In this document: piece by piece, positions 30,301 to 34,475 of the stretch
Position numbering within the stretch: the first letter of the stretch is position 1
How the letters are laid out: each line of letters opens with the position of its first letter
Position numbers and translations under genes: made by a program
Notes under the pieces: model-generated
Seen by the model: the letters and a program-made list of their open reading frames with translations, nothing else
Told to the model about the DNA's origin: nothing
Databases searched by the model: none
From: Lumbricus rubellus
Lineage: Eukaryota; Annelida; Clitellata; Crassiclitellata; Lumbricidae
NCBI GenBank assembly: GCA_945859605.1
Contig: OX243814.1
Coordinates: forward strand, 24,021,686 to 24,085,685
Reading direction: 5' to 3'
Length of the DNA stretch: 64,000 nt

Positions 30301-31371
30301 GTCTCCTTGAAGAGGTGCTATGAAAATTTCTTATACAGACTGCATGATTGAATTTGCTATTCTGCCAAGTTTTTCAAGAAGCAGTGGTCAACTTTAACTA
30401 CGGCAAATTAGTTTTGTTTTTCAGTTTACGGCTCAGAGCTTTTCTCTCCACTTACCGCTTATATGACTGTGTAAAAGGAGACAGTGACCTACGTCAACAC
30501 CATAATCTCTGACTGAACAAAGAGTAATGAGGATTTTTACAAATAAATTTGTGTCTGTAGGGTTCGGGTCTTTATCATCTGAGGGCTGAACTCATGCCTG
30601 GGTTATCCTACTGTCCACTCTACTCTGAGTTTCAGGTATGATATAACTAATCTTTTTTACAGTGGTATAACTGCAATCGAGAGAGGGTCAATTTTTCTCT
30701 CTGTGTGTGTCTTATATAACGATTTCTATTGGGATAAAATTCTCCTCCCTTCCCTCCCTCCCTCCATGAATCACGAAAGCTATGAGCTTTGATCATGCAC
30801 CAATTCACTATATTTGTTATATTTGAACTATAATCCTCAACCAGTTTGACTTAATCTCTAGCAACATGTTATTAACAGGCCTGGTGGCAGATTGGCTCTG
30901 TCTACAGAATATGAAACATTAGTCGTTTTCACCACAATTTCACTCTCACAACAGTGAGCACTGTTACAAGCAGTGACAATAGTACCTGTAATCGTCGTGC
31001 CAATGTAAGTTTTGATTTATGCGTTGCAGGTCTATGTCACAACTGCTCGACTGCCGTACCCAGTTCCTTTTGTGATCAACTTTGCCGTTGCCCTTGTTTT
31101 GGGTGGAATTCTTTTCATTCTGGCGCTCTGGTACCTCACGAAGCATCAGTACACTCCAGCGATTTCATCTACCGGATCCAAGTGTCGTGATCTTAACATG
31201 GCGAACGTAGAGCCACTACACCCCCCACACTCTCTGCTGCCCGAATCTTTTTCCGCGGGTGATAGGAGTTCCCCTAAAGGGGAAGAAGGATCTGCAACAG
31301 AATTGCTGGAAAGTGCCAAAGCTCAAGATCTGGAATCTGAGTCACATTCAAAGCATGACCATGCTGCTTAG
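4298..31371 (+). CDS. CATSPERB: CatSper channel auxiliary subunit beta, whole gene model (27 exons)
   Basis: CATSPERB is a single-pass membrane glycoprotein of the flagellar CatSper calcium channel. In animals it assembles with the pore subunits CATSPER1-4 and the gamma, delta and epsilon subunits, whose large ectodomains form a canopy over the pore. The identification rests on many local matches to the vertebrate protein: NYRPPSRLGLGIPTSDNIYNAD, split here as NYRPPSRLG / GIPTSDNIYNAD (exon 22); TGRFKQCA with a Cys pattern ending SDC (exon 23); FIHPVSNYLFAYGEQ then VWLSTDTG (exons 12-13); EPILQW (exon 6); and GLYHLRAELMPGLSYC, then one transmembrane helix (exons 26-27). The 27 exons total 3,590 bp, about 1,196 codons, against about 1,116 residues in human. 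Phases agree throughout except between exons 18 and 19, where a small exon is missing. Introns hold many transposon remnants. The gene converges with RAPGEF1. Confidence 0.93.
4460..4485. repeat. Perfect 26-bp palindrome
   Basis: The half-site CATGATGTAGGAA is followed at once by its exact reverse complement, with no loop. The word CTTCCTATCA occurs on both sides (about 4453 and 4485). It lies 113 bp inside CATSPERB intron 1. Confidence 0.9.
4695..5009. repeat. Hairpin element with CCCTAA-like core (MITE-like)
   Basis: Inverted arms of 31 bp (4695-4725 and 4979-5009, one mismatch) flank a core of GACCCT/CCTAA-type words at about 4750-4850. A partial extra copy of the right arm lies at about 4924-4945. 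No coding capacity. Target duplication not clear. Confidence 0.6.
5494..5567 (+). CDS. CATSPERB: CATSPERB exon 2
   Basis: Acceptor tttcag, donor gtagat. The sequence reads EKYLKCISPDSTSEEKFF, then LPKDEL, and corresponds to the mature N-terminus with its early Cys. Phase 1 in, phase 0 out. Confidence 0.75.
5858..5965 (+). CDS. CATSPERB: CATSPERB exon 3
   Basis: 36 codons in phase 0, between tttcag and gtaaga. It reads IITCTVSANLKHYNITEIYL and on, aligning with the human KIQCFF...LSVF segment. It includes possible N-glycosylation sites (NIT, NRS, NLS). Confidence 0.75.
6044..6307 (+). repeat. tRNA-derived SINE with (ATT)n tail
   Basis: The head looks like a tRNA: an A-box-like stretch near 6056 and a B-box-like TAGTTCAAGCCCC near 6090. 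A unique body follows, then an (ATT)n tail at about 6265-6307. It sits in a CATSPERB intron. Too diverged at the acceptor end to be a working tRNA gene. Confidence 0.6.
6747..6807 (+). CDS. CATSPERB: CATSPERB exon 4 (acceptor uncertain)
   Basis: NVQDENDFRIPRENLTLEYT ends at a gtcagt donor in phase 1. RIPRENLT matches the human DIPRENIT segment. The AAAG at 6743-6746 keeps phase 0 from exon 3; an alternative TAG acceptor at 6731-6733 would need an extra phase-2 exon. Confidence 0.65.
6975..7850 (+). mobile_element. LINE fragment: endonuclease C-terminus and linker
   Basis: Around 6990-7280 the translation gives GVINRPPNT, then VMGDSNINLL, then INKPTCVTHSSLTFI. This is the C-terminal half of an APE-type endonuclease of a CR1/L2-like LINE. 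Decayed linker sequence (QDLPWL, FKAFGNE) continues to about 7850 with stops and frameshifts. Confidence 0.7.
7605..7725. repeat. 60-bp tandem duplication inside the LINE fragment
   Basis: The block starting TGTATTGATAAAAAA and ending GTGGTCCA occurs twice in a row, with only an A-run length change and one or two substitutions. It is therefore younger than the LINE insertion. Confidence 0.8.
8122..8220 (+). CDS. CATSPERB: CATSPERB exon 5
   Basis: A strong acceptor (gtttttttag) and gttaat donor frame 32 codons: WFPKEPWKVYSNVLHETG, then KIREFQGILVDSLT. It is phase 1 in and out, as exons 4 and 6 require. It matches human VEEWLVR...LNIYTTEGTLLDVIR just before EPILQW. Confidence 0.7.
8640..8790 (-). 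repeat. tRNA-derived SINE
   Basis: On the minus strand, GTGGTAGTCTAGTGGCTAAC resembles an A box and GGGAGTTCAAATACC a B box (head about 8787 down to 8705). The body runs toward 8640. Interpreted as a SINE rather than a tRNA gene because the cloverleaf does not close well. Confidence 0.6.
9012..9140 (+). CDS. CATSPERB: CATSPERB exon 6 (GC donor)
   Basis: The exon begins EPILQWSFGTPVTNIQLK and reads on to VVIIVPHTST, matching the human block starting EPILQW. Phase 1 in and out. The only phase-correct 3' boundary uses gcaagt at 9141, a GC-AG intron. Confidence 0.85.
9321..9404 (+). CDS. CATSPERB: CATSPERB exon 7
   Basis: SLTNIGITKRAFADGDIEWF then VMENLCQ, between tttcag and gtcagg. It corresponds to human DGVYIGITFGGFWHDYDTTWF. 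Phase 1 in and out. Confidence 0.85.
9405..10455. other. CATSPERB intron 7, no recognised feature
   Basis: About 1 kb of intronic DNA. I see no open frame with splice sites, no repeat tail and no hairpin in it. Confidence 0.4.
10456..10652 (+). CDS. CATSPERB: CATSPERB exon 8
   Basis: FLDLVLVNHYLLILMENTVF and on to SNCVSVK match human DLSLVDMVLTNHFLVILTSLGLFV. The acceptor at 10455 (tatgcag) was preferred over that at 10448 because it keeps phase 1 from exon 7. Donor gttggt, phase 0. Confidence 0.8.
11181..11238 (+). CDS. CATSPERB: CATSPERB exon 9
   Basis: KGLLIYTPQCRHHIDDDFQ, between tttttag and gtaggt. It aligns with human KGKLWYNERCFANREHFEV; Cys conserved. Phase 0 in, phase 1 out. Confidence 0.85.
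12467..12516 (+). CDS. CATSPERB: CATSPERB exon 10
   Basis: A 50-bp exon reading DDTIVLLYQCQTASSET, between ttttag and gtaagt. It fits the human segment VDYVTVTFERN...SSC. Phase 1 in, phase 0 out. Confidence 0.7.
13213..13350 (+). CDS. CATSPERB: CATSPERB exon 11
   Basis: 46 codons in phase 0, starting VTTVYLSSSATNFSEW and ending NSLIVLYDL. The FSEW and LIVLYDL positions match human FLEW and GVYLFYNK. Donor gtgagt. Confidence 0.85.
14361..14513 (+). CDS. CATSPERB: CATSPERB exon 12
   Basis: 51 codons in phase 0, ending GLFIHPVSNYLFAYGEQ. This is close to human GMVFHPRSHFLYAYGNQ, a propeller-blade segment. Acceptor attgtag, donor gtatgg. Confidence 0.93.
14587..15432. mobile_element. hAT-type non-autonomous element, 846 bp
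   Basis: The ends are CAGGGTTCTCAAGC and, on the other strand, CAGGGGTTCTCAAACTGTGG. An exact 8-bp duplication, TAATAGAC, flanks it (14579-14586 and 15433-15440). The CAGGGGTTCTCAA end is typical of Charlie-like hATs. No transposase frame is visible. Confidence 0.9.
15583..16306 (-). mobile_element. Decayed Tc1/mariner element with ~100-bp inverted repeats
   Basis: Long terminal inverted repeats (about 15583-15682 and 16207-16306) begin GATCCGGTCCGTTG and GATCTGGTCCGTTG. The interior encodes, on the minus strand, the transposase C-terminus. Flanking TA dinucleotides are present but their exact register is unclear. Confidence 0.85.
15744..15962 (-). pseudogene. Tc1/mariner transposase C-terminal remnant
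   Basis: DWPPNSPDLSPIENFWSIL is the family's conserved C-terminal block, around the last acidic residue of the DDE catalytic triad. A broken upstream piece with HHTSAVTMK lies at about 15960-16020 in another frame. The N-terminal helix-turn-helix region is deleted; the enzyme is dead. Confidence 0.9.
16629..16782 (+). CDS. CATSPERB: CATSPERB exon 13
   Basis: VWLSTDTGLSFDAMPSPVK and on to KKILYSKGNP. It matches human IWLSVDGGNTFQLI and GKVYSTKAGMG. Phase 0 in, phase 1 out; donor gttaga. Confidence 0.92.
16783..17657. other. CATSPERB intron 13, unexplained GC-richer stretch
   Basis: Roughly 17030-17520 has a different base composition from its surroundings and two overlapping open frames, but no motif, tail or inverted repeat I recognise. 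It may be an old insertion. Confidence 0.3.
17658..17803 (+). CDS. CATSPERB: CATSPERB exon 14
   Basis: RIWNVEPQTALTSTQLSVYF and on to TVKVDTIEGIK, aligned with human YSAVGSVTERIFTLYYDHLG. Acceptor catctag, donor gtaagc. Phase 1 in, phase 0 out. Confidence 0.85.
17970..18240 (+). mobile_element. Non-LTR reverse transcriptase remnant
   Basis: Broken frames give GVTGEMVKYR and VMREVLKICNAVWKEGRSM, resembling the segment before RT motif 1 in RTE- and CR1-like elements (GI.AEMLK...ICN.VW). Short and stop-ridden. Confidence 0.45.
18604..18743 (+). CDS. CATSPERB: CATSPERB exon 15
   Basis: RGSLSYSNPLMIEILSDRDI and on to EFSRGLLLNS. Phase 0 in, phase 2 out at a weak gtttga donor; the split codon is completed exactly by exon 16. 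Confidence 0.8.
18841..18911. repeat. TTAA-flanked mini-hairpin (piggyBac-like MITE), copy 1
   Basis: TTAA lies at both ends. The arms CGCTTTAACAACAAG and (other strand) CACTTTAACGACAAG are inverted. Total 71 bp. TTAA duplication is the piggyBac hallmark, but the family is inferred. Confidence 0.6.
19185..19386 (-). repeat. tRNA-derived SINE, family A
   Basis: On the minus strand it starts GGGGCACGGTGGTGTAGTGG (A box), followed by GGTTCAAATCC (B box). It ends in GAGCGCTTCTGAGTAGAGAG, then CTTGAAGGGG. The related copy at 20066 shares GTTCGGTGCCTTGGAGCCGG. Confidence 0.8.
20066..20245 (+). repeat. tRNA-derived SINE, family A
   Basis: Same family as the copy at 19185-19386, in the opposite orientation. 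It has a perfect B box GGTTCGAATCC (20137-20147) and GTTCGGTGCCTTGGAGCCGG just before it. The tail is truncated after GAAAGCGCCTC. It lies 80 bp before CATSPERB exon 16. Confidence 0.8.
20328..20467 (+). CDS. CATSPERB: CATSPERB exon 16
   Basis: KGGSVVLKHVEQFVGPTASR and on to TSGALSAAL. Acceptor gtgtag, donor gtgcgt. Phase 2 in, phase 1 out, consistent on both sides. Confidence 0.8.
20939..21035 (+). CDS. CATSPERB: CATSPERB exon 17
   Basis: SRPMLFEYDVLGLQGWNELT then YEGDLTLGS. Acceptor tctgcag, donor gtgtaa. Phase 1 in, phase 2 out. Sequence match is weak; support comes mainly from phase and position. Confidence 0.65.
21378..21573 (+). CDS. CATSPERB: CATSPERB exon 18
   Basis: VKAAVVSIDDIVDRCILNTL and on to MHYESDCLTTAALSFDQTDDE. 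The ESDCLTTAALSF part matches human NESSCLSSSLLI. AG at 21376-21377 gives the phase needed from exon 17. Donor gtctct. Confidence 0.7.
21635..21662 (+). CDS. CATSPERB: Possible CATSPERB micro-exon (tentative)
   Basis: This 28-bp stretch after tggtttag and before gtagta would encode WCNRNMVLP and convert phase 0 to phase 1, as exon 19 needs. Human has about 20 residues here (KAGNVYKLTLDS...), so it may be wrong or incomplete. Confidence 0.2.
21792..21897 (-). repeat. tRNA-derived SINE
   Basis: The minus strand reads GAGGCACAGTGGCCGGTTGG (A box) then TGGTTCAATCCCTG (B box), then CTTACTGCGTAAGGACC..GAGCAAGTCC. The same GGACC..GAGCAAGTCC module follows the B box in the 20066 copy. Confidence 0.7.
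22176..22472 (+). CDS. CATSPERB: CATSPERB exon 19
   Basis: WGADDVSKTVVVPYTASFLI begins it; KWKIYDFRANSW follows. These match human TDIEKTVVLPGYSSFLI and TWKIYSKPCNYW. The required incoming phase (1) does not fit exon 18 (0), hence a missing small exon. Donor gtacat, phase 1. Confidence 0.9.
22790..23070 (+). mobile_element. RTE-like LINE remnant (endonuclease-RT linker)
   Basis: Frames read KWLKDTCQEAEDGARRHDTR then KLFEILKEISRTARPMVAAV and RDNDGKLLENKVDIKDR. This is the linker (GKLFETIKEI...DKDGKLLT...I..RW) typical of craniofacial-development-protein-2-like RTE polyproteins. Stops follow. Confidence 0.6.
23255..23400 (+). CDS. CATSPERB: CATSPERB exon 20
   Basis: PYDVGSDAFLYGYLSHRSVF and on to LTVKVMPTLNKK; VMPTL matches human TMVPTLK. 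Acceptor gttgcag, donor gtcagt. Phase 1 in, phase 0 out. Confidence 0.85.
23660..25097. mobile_element. hAT-type non-autonomous element, 1,438 bp
   Basis: Terminal inverted repeats CATGGGCGTCCGCAGG / CCTGCGGACGCCCATG. Exact 8-bp duplication ACTACGGA at 23652-23659 and 25098-25105. G/C runs sit just inside both ends. No transposase frame seen. It contains an (AT)n run at about 24612-24628. Confidence 0.92.
25177..25344. mobile_element. hAT-type MITE, 168 bp
   Basis: Ends CAGTGCTTAAAGTGTGG and (other strand) CAGGGCTTAAAGTGTGG. Exact 8-bp duplication ATTATTTC at 25169-25176 and 25345-25352. The termini resemble the MITE at 57392. It ends 41 bp before CATSPERB exon 21. Confidence 0.92.
25386..25574 (+). 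CDS. CATSPERB: CATSPERB exon 21
   Basis: AVTTLRVFAVGASMLCPKTH, then ACSPERMLVF, ending EAMINLT. Phase 0 in and out; acceptor ttttctag, donor gtatgt. Two Cys match the human STECF...SSCSYL region loosely. Confidence 0.8.
25868..25978 (+). CDS. CATSPERB: CATSPERB exon 22
   Basis: NYRPPSRLGLGIPTSDNIYN then ADPTMPRKHMDFKISK. Nearly identical in pattern to human INYRPPSNMGIAIPLTDNFY, one of the strongest family signatures. Phase 0; donor gtactt. Confidence 0.96.
26315..26395 (+). repeat. SINE 3' tail fragment, family A
   Basis: GTCGGGAGCACCTCTGAGTA then GGGAGCTTGAAGGGGCCTAT matches the tail of the SINE at 19185 and, less closely, the LINE tails at 29890, 30280 and 48230. Confidence 0.6.
26979..27089 (+). 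CDS. CATSPERB: CATSPERB exon 23
   Basis: ETGRFKQCAKAKTKKECGCT, then RYSDCKMR. The Cys spacing C-x(8)-C-x-C...SDC matches human KFKQCANVSTREECNCT...SDC. Phase 0; acceptor gttacag, donor gtatgt. Confidence 0.95.
27157..27609. mobile_element. MITE with 15-bp subterminal repeats and 10-bp target duplication
   Basis: Both flanks carry TGATTAATAC (27147-27156; 27610-27619). The ends share GACGATTGATC in inverted orientation. Just inside are 15-bp units such as GATCAACCATCCAGT (three on the right, about two on the left, inverted). A 9-10 bp duplication suggests a MuDR-like element; family uncertain. Confidence 0.75.
28158..28299 (+). CDS. CATSPERB: CATSPERB exon 24
   Basis: VFKLKQPLALAINFTLLIYG and on to FDVNNRPIKVQYKK, following the Cys-rich exon 23 as in human (VPRFKFPITQYPVSLEI). 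Phase 0 in, phase 1 out; donor gtcagt. Confidence 0.88.
29003..29106 (+). CDS. CATSPERB: CATSPERB exon 25
   Basis: ASAGAFTRALREDKRFAKMA then KEYFEPNRIEVTMG. It corresponds to the human segment before KGSELFHFRV. Phase 1 in, phase 0 out; donor gtttgt. Confidence 0.82.
29450..29957 (+). mobile_element. L2/CR1-like LINE 3' end, copy 1
   Basis: Broken frames spell DQGVTLDEALTFAPHIHSLS, the RT thumb block. The end is GGGAGCACCTCTGAGTAG, then GAAGAGGTGCTATATATAA and a short ATGAATG tail. Inactive; intron 25 of CATSPERB. Confidence 0.75.
29958..30350 (+). mobile_element. L2/CR1-like LINE 3' end, copy 2
   Basis: CTCCATTGGCTTCTCC at the start corresponds to the LHWLP block, and the end repeats GTTGGGAGCACATCTGAGTA then GAAGAGGTGCTATGAAAATT. 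A second, more decayed tail lying head-to-tail after copy 1. Confidence 0.65.
30561..30635 (+). CDS. CATSPERB: CATSPERB exon 26
   Basis: GSGLYHLRAELMPGLSYC then PLYSEFQ, matching human GSELFHFRVTVISGVTFCNL...EFQ. Last extracellular segment before the membrane. Phase 0; donor gtatga. Confidence 0.95.
31030..31371 (+). CDS. CATSPERB: CATSPERB exon 27: transmembrane helix and cytoplasmic tail
   Basis: VYVTTARLPYPVPF leads into one helix (VINFAVALVLGGILFILALW), as in human IYVDEAPLPFPG plus helix. A Ser/Glu-rich cytoplasmic tail of about 75 residues follows to TAG at 31369-31371. That tail is longer than the human one and I see no motif in it. Confidence 0.95.
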   Translation, partial: VYVTTARLPYPVPFVINFAVALVLGGILFILALWYLTKHQYTPAISSTGSKCRDLNMANVEPLHPPHSLLPESFSAGDRSSPKGEEGSATELLESAKAQDLESESHSKHDHAA

Positions 31372-31920
31372 CAAAGCAGATCGAACAGAAATTGTTGAAA
31401 AATATTTCTCCGTGGTGGTGTAGTTGTGATATTTCAGAATTGCCTCTTTAGAAATTTGCATAATTAGTTTGTAGTTTTAGTTAGTGTTTTGTTATGGCTA
31501 TTAGAAATGTTTACATTTCACAAAATACATAGAATTTCTTTATTACGTACATGTTGCGCCAAAATGCCTATAGCAGATTTCAGTTGACATTGGCAACTGC
31601 TGTTGCAGAATGCATGCAGTGCTAACAGAACAACTAGCATAACATCAAAGCCCATTATAAAGATTTAAGCATTTCCACAAATAACCTGTTATCTACAGAA
31701 GTATGGGAGAGTTAAATAACAGCTGTATGACATATACATAAATGCAGTTTACCAAATAGCAAGACATCAAACACATCAGTCGACAATTGGCACGCATCGG
31801 CTGGGCAGTTACTGAGTGGGCTAAAGCAAAATTATAGGAAATGGTTAAGCTTTCCATAGCATACAATACAAACGCCATCCGTGTCAAATAGCAAAACTTC
31901 AAACAACAATGACGAAACAC

Positions 31921-31926
31921 AATAAA
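31921..31926 (+). terminator. Candidate polyadenylation signal for CATSPERB
   Basis: AATAAA, 550 bp after the stop codon. It is the first canonical hexamer I noticed downstream on this strand; use is not shown. Confidence 0.3.
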
Positions 31927-33949
31927 AGTAAACCGGAACTGAAACAGTGATCACTAGACTCCAAAGGACCTGTGCAGTGTGCAAGCAATACAATGTATAA
32001 GACACAATTCTTCAATGCCACAAGCTGGTATTTGTTACCTTGTTAAGGAAACCATTATTACACAGCAGGAATGGTTTCATAAGTCTAAGATGTTAATAAA
32101 TGTGCCATATCCCTCCAGCATCAAAGTTAAATCATGAGAAGCATAGTCTTAGTTTGAACGATATTTAAATGGTCCAAGCAATCCAACAACTGTGCTGTAT
32201 ACGATTTGACAATGAATTGCTTGAAGCACTCAATACAGAGACAAACGTAAACATAAAAGCAGTCTGCTACTTTGCAAAAACGTTAACCTCTGCCTACCAT
32301 TTTGATTTGAAAACAAATTCTTTTGTTTTCTCTTTGGTAAAAGTAAAACGTTGAGTCATAAATGAAAAAGCTTAGCAAAGTCAAGATCTTTACATTGACG
32401 AAGCATTATGCACAAAGAAGATGTTATAGGCTGAACAAGAGTGACTCTCATTGTAGCATTCAAACTGAATTCATATCAGTATATGAATAATAAATAAAGT
32501 GACTAACCTAGCTATGTCATGATACATAAATATTCAAATTACAATCGTCATCAAGAACAAAGTTCTGTTCATTTTAACTATACATGTCGAAATGCAGTAT
32601 TTGTTACTACAAGCACATCTAGAAAGTCTAAACTACTGCTGTTGCTTCTACTGCTATTACCCATTCGAATGCTAGAAAAGAAGAAAATTGAAGCAAAATT
32701 TATGCAATGAGTAAATACCTGTAAAACATACTCAAAAATGATCAGTATAACAAATTTAGATATTCTGACACCATTTCAACGAAAGTATGCCAAAGTCAAG
32801 CTTCCAGTGTTAAGTACACTAATAAGAGTCAAATAATAAGTACCGATAGGCAACTTTCTGGTGATCAATAATAATAATAACCTTCATTTAATTTTCAAAC
32901 TGACACACACACACACAGTATGACTACAATTCACAATATGAACAGATGATAAGTTATTACAGGAATCAAATTTAACTGTCTGGCAGCCATGCAAGGCATC
33001 CATCATGTCCTACTGCTCATTTCACCAGCGCAGTATGCCAAATGGAAGGTTAAGTGCAGCTTAGGGAAGGTAGTGCCAGACGTGTTACCATAACCCTAAA
33101 CCACCTTCCCAAAAGGTGACTCATTGCTGAGTCACTAACAATGCTTTAATTACTTTGATGAGTCACAAAAATCCAAGTAGAAATGTCAGAAGAATTTGTA
33201 ATTGGCAACAATCCATTTTTTAAACAAATCTGTACTCGGAAAACATTGTGCAAACGCTCTGAAGGTACTTAGAAAACATCTGTACTTCAGAATAACTCAT
33301 CATTTTCTAATTGTAATTGCATTCCTTAAATTTCTAAAGCACTTTTTAAAGGAACCAGACTATCAAAGAGCATTGCATTGTATTAGAGTGGGGTTGTCCA
33401 GAGTTACCAAGTAGTGGTACAAGTCTGGTTGTCAGGAAACTGTGGACAGGAAGCAAAGGCGTTGCTAAGGAAGCAGACAGCAGTGGAACTTCAGATTCTG
33501 TGTAAGACAATGATTTAAAGGTGGAGGACAGGATGAATCTGATTAGGAATTCTTGAGCATGTAAGACTAGTTTGGAGTTAGAAGCGATAGAGGAGTGAGG
33601 TGTGGGTGTATCACCCACCTGTGGAGGATCTTGGAATTTACAGAGTTCAAGGGGAGAACATAAACGTGCAGAGTGCTATCTATTAATCACTTGCAGAACT
33701 TGAGAGGCTCCTAAAACATAAGGCAATATATAGAAACTTGACTAAATATAATCTTGAAAATTACAGTGATTTTTACCAGTCACTTACGGTGACACAACGT
33801 TGTAAAATTCTAAACGTTTGCAATAATTTATGCACATAAATGTTGTAACCAAAGGAATGTCGTTATTCTGTCTGTCTTTTTTCTCAACTGAATAGATTGT
33901 GGAGAGGAAGCCACTGGCCTAAGATAAGTTGACAGAGGAAGGCCATTCC

Positions 33950-34316
33950 TACTGGCTGAACAATTAAAGTTTGCACGCGTTGGTTAGCAAAGGCTGGTAG
34001 TCTTAACCAGATGGCATGAAGCATTGAACATTTTAATGTGCCATTCCAACCCGGCTCAACTATTAAAGTTGGCACTCGTTGGCTAGCAAAGCCATTGCAA
34101 CCGGCTGCACAATTAAAGTTGGCACTCATTGGCTAGCAAAGCCATTGCAACCGGCTGAACAATTGAAGTTGGCACTCATTGGCTAGCAAAGCCATTGCAA
34201 CCGGCTGAACAATTAAAGTTGGCACTCATTGGCTAGCAAAGCCATTGCAACCGGCTGAACAATTGAAGTTGGCACTCATTGGCTAGCAAAGCCATTGCAA
34301 CCCGGCTGAACAATTA
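33950..34316. repeat. 50-bp minisatellite, five full copies plus partial ones
   Basis: Five exact-length units occupy 34051-34300 (start CCGGCTGAACAATT, end GCCATTGCAA); diverged or partial copies flank them (33950-34000; 34301-34316). The four units from 34101 and the trailing partial alternate AATTAAAG / AATTGAAG, implying a 100-bp higher-order repeat. Confidence 0.95.
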
Positions 34317-34475
34317 AAGAGAGAGGAAGACCGAGACAGATGATGCTGGGATAGATGATGACTGACGAATACAACGAACTGAAGAGAAAAGCACAGCGAA
34401 GAATGGGGTCATTGGAAGTTGAAACCTGCCAAGAGGCAGAGAACTTAAAGAAGAAGAAGATACTGGAGTGACCTA
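34314..34475 (+). mobile_element. LINE 3' end fragment (tentative)
   Basis: A frame reads ERGRPRQMML, then NELKRKAQRRMGS, then TCQEAENLKKKK, ending in GAAGAAGAAG. This resembles the RGRPR..W terminal block and purine tail of RTE/I-type LINEs. It abuts the minisatellite. Confidence 0.4.
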
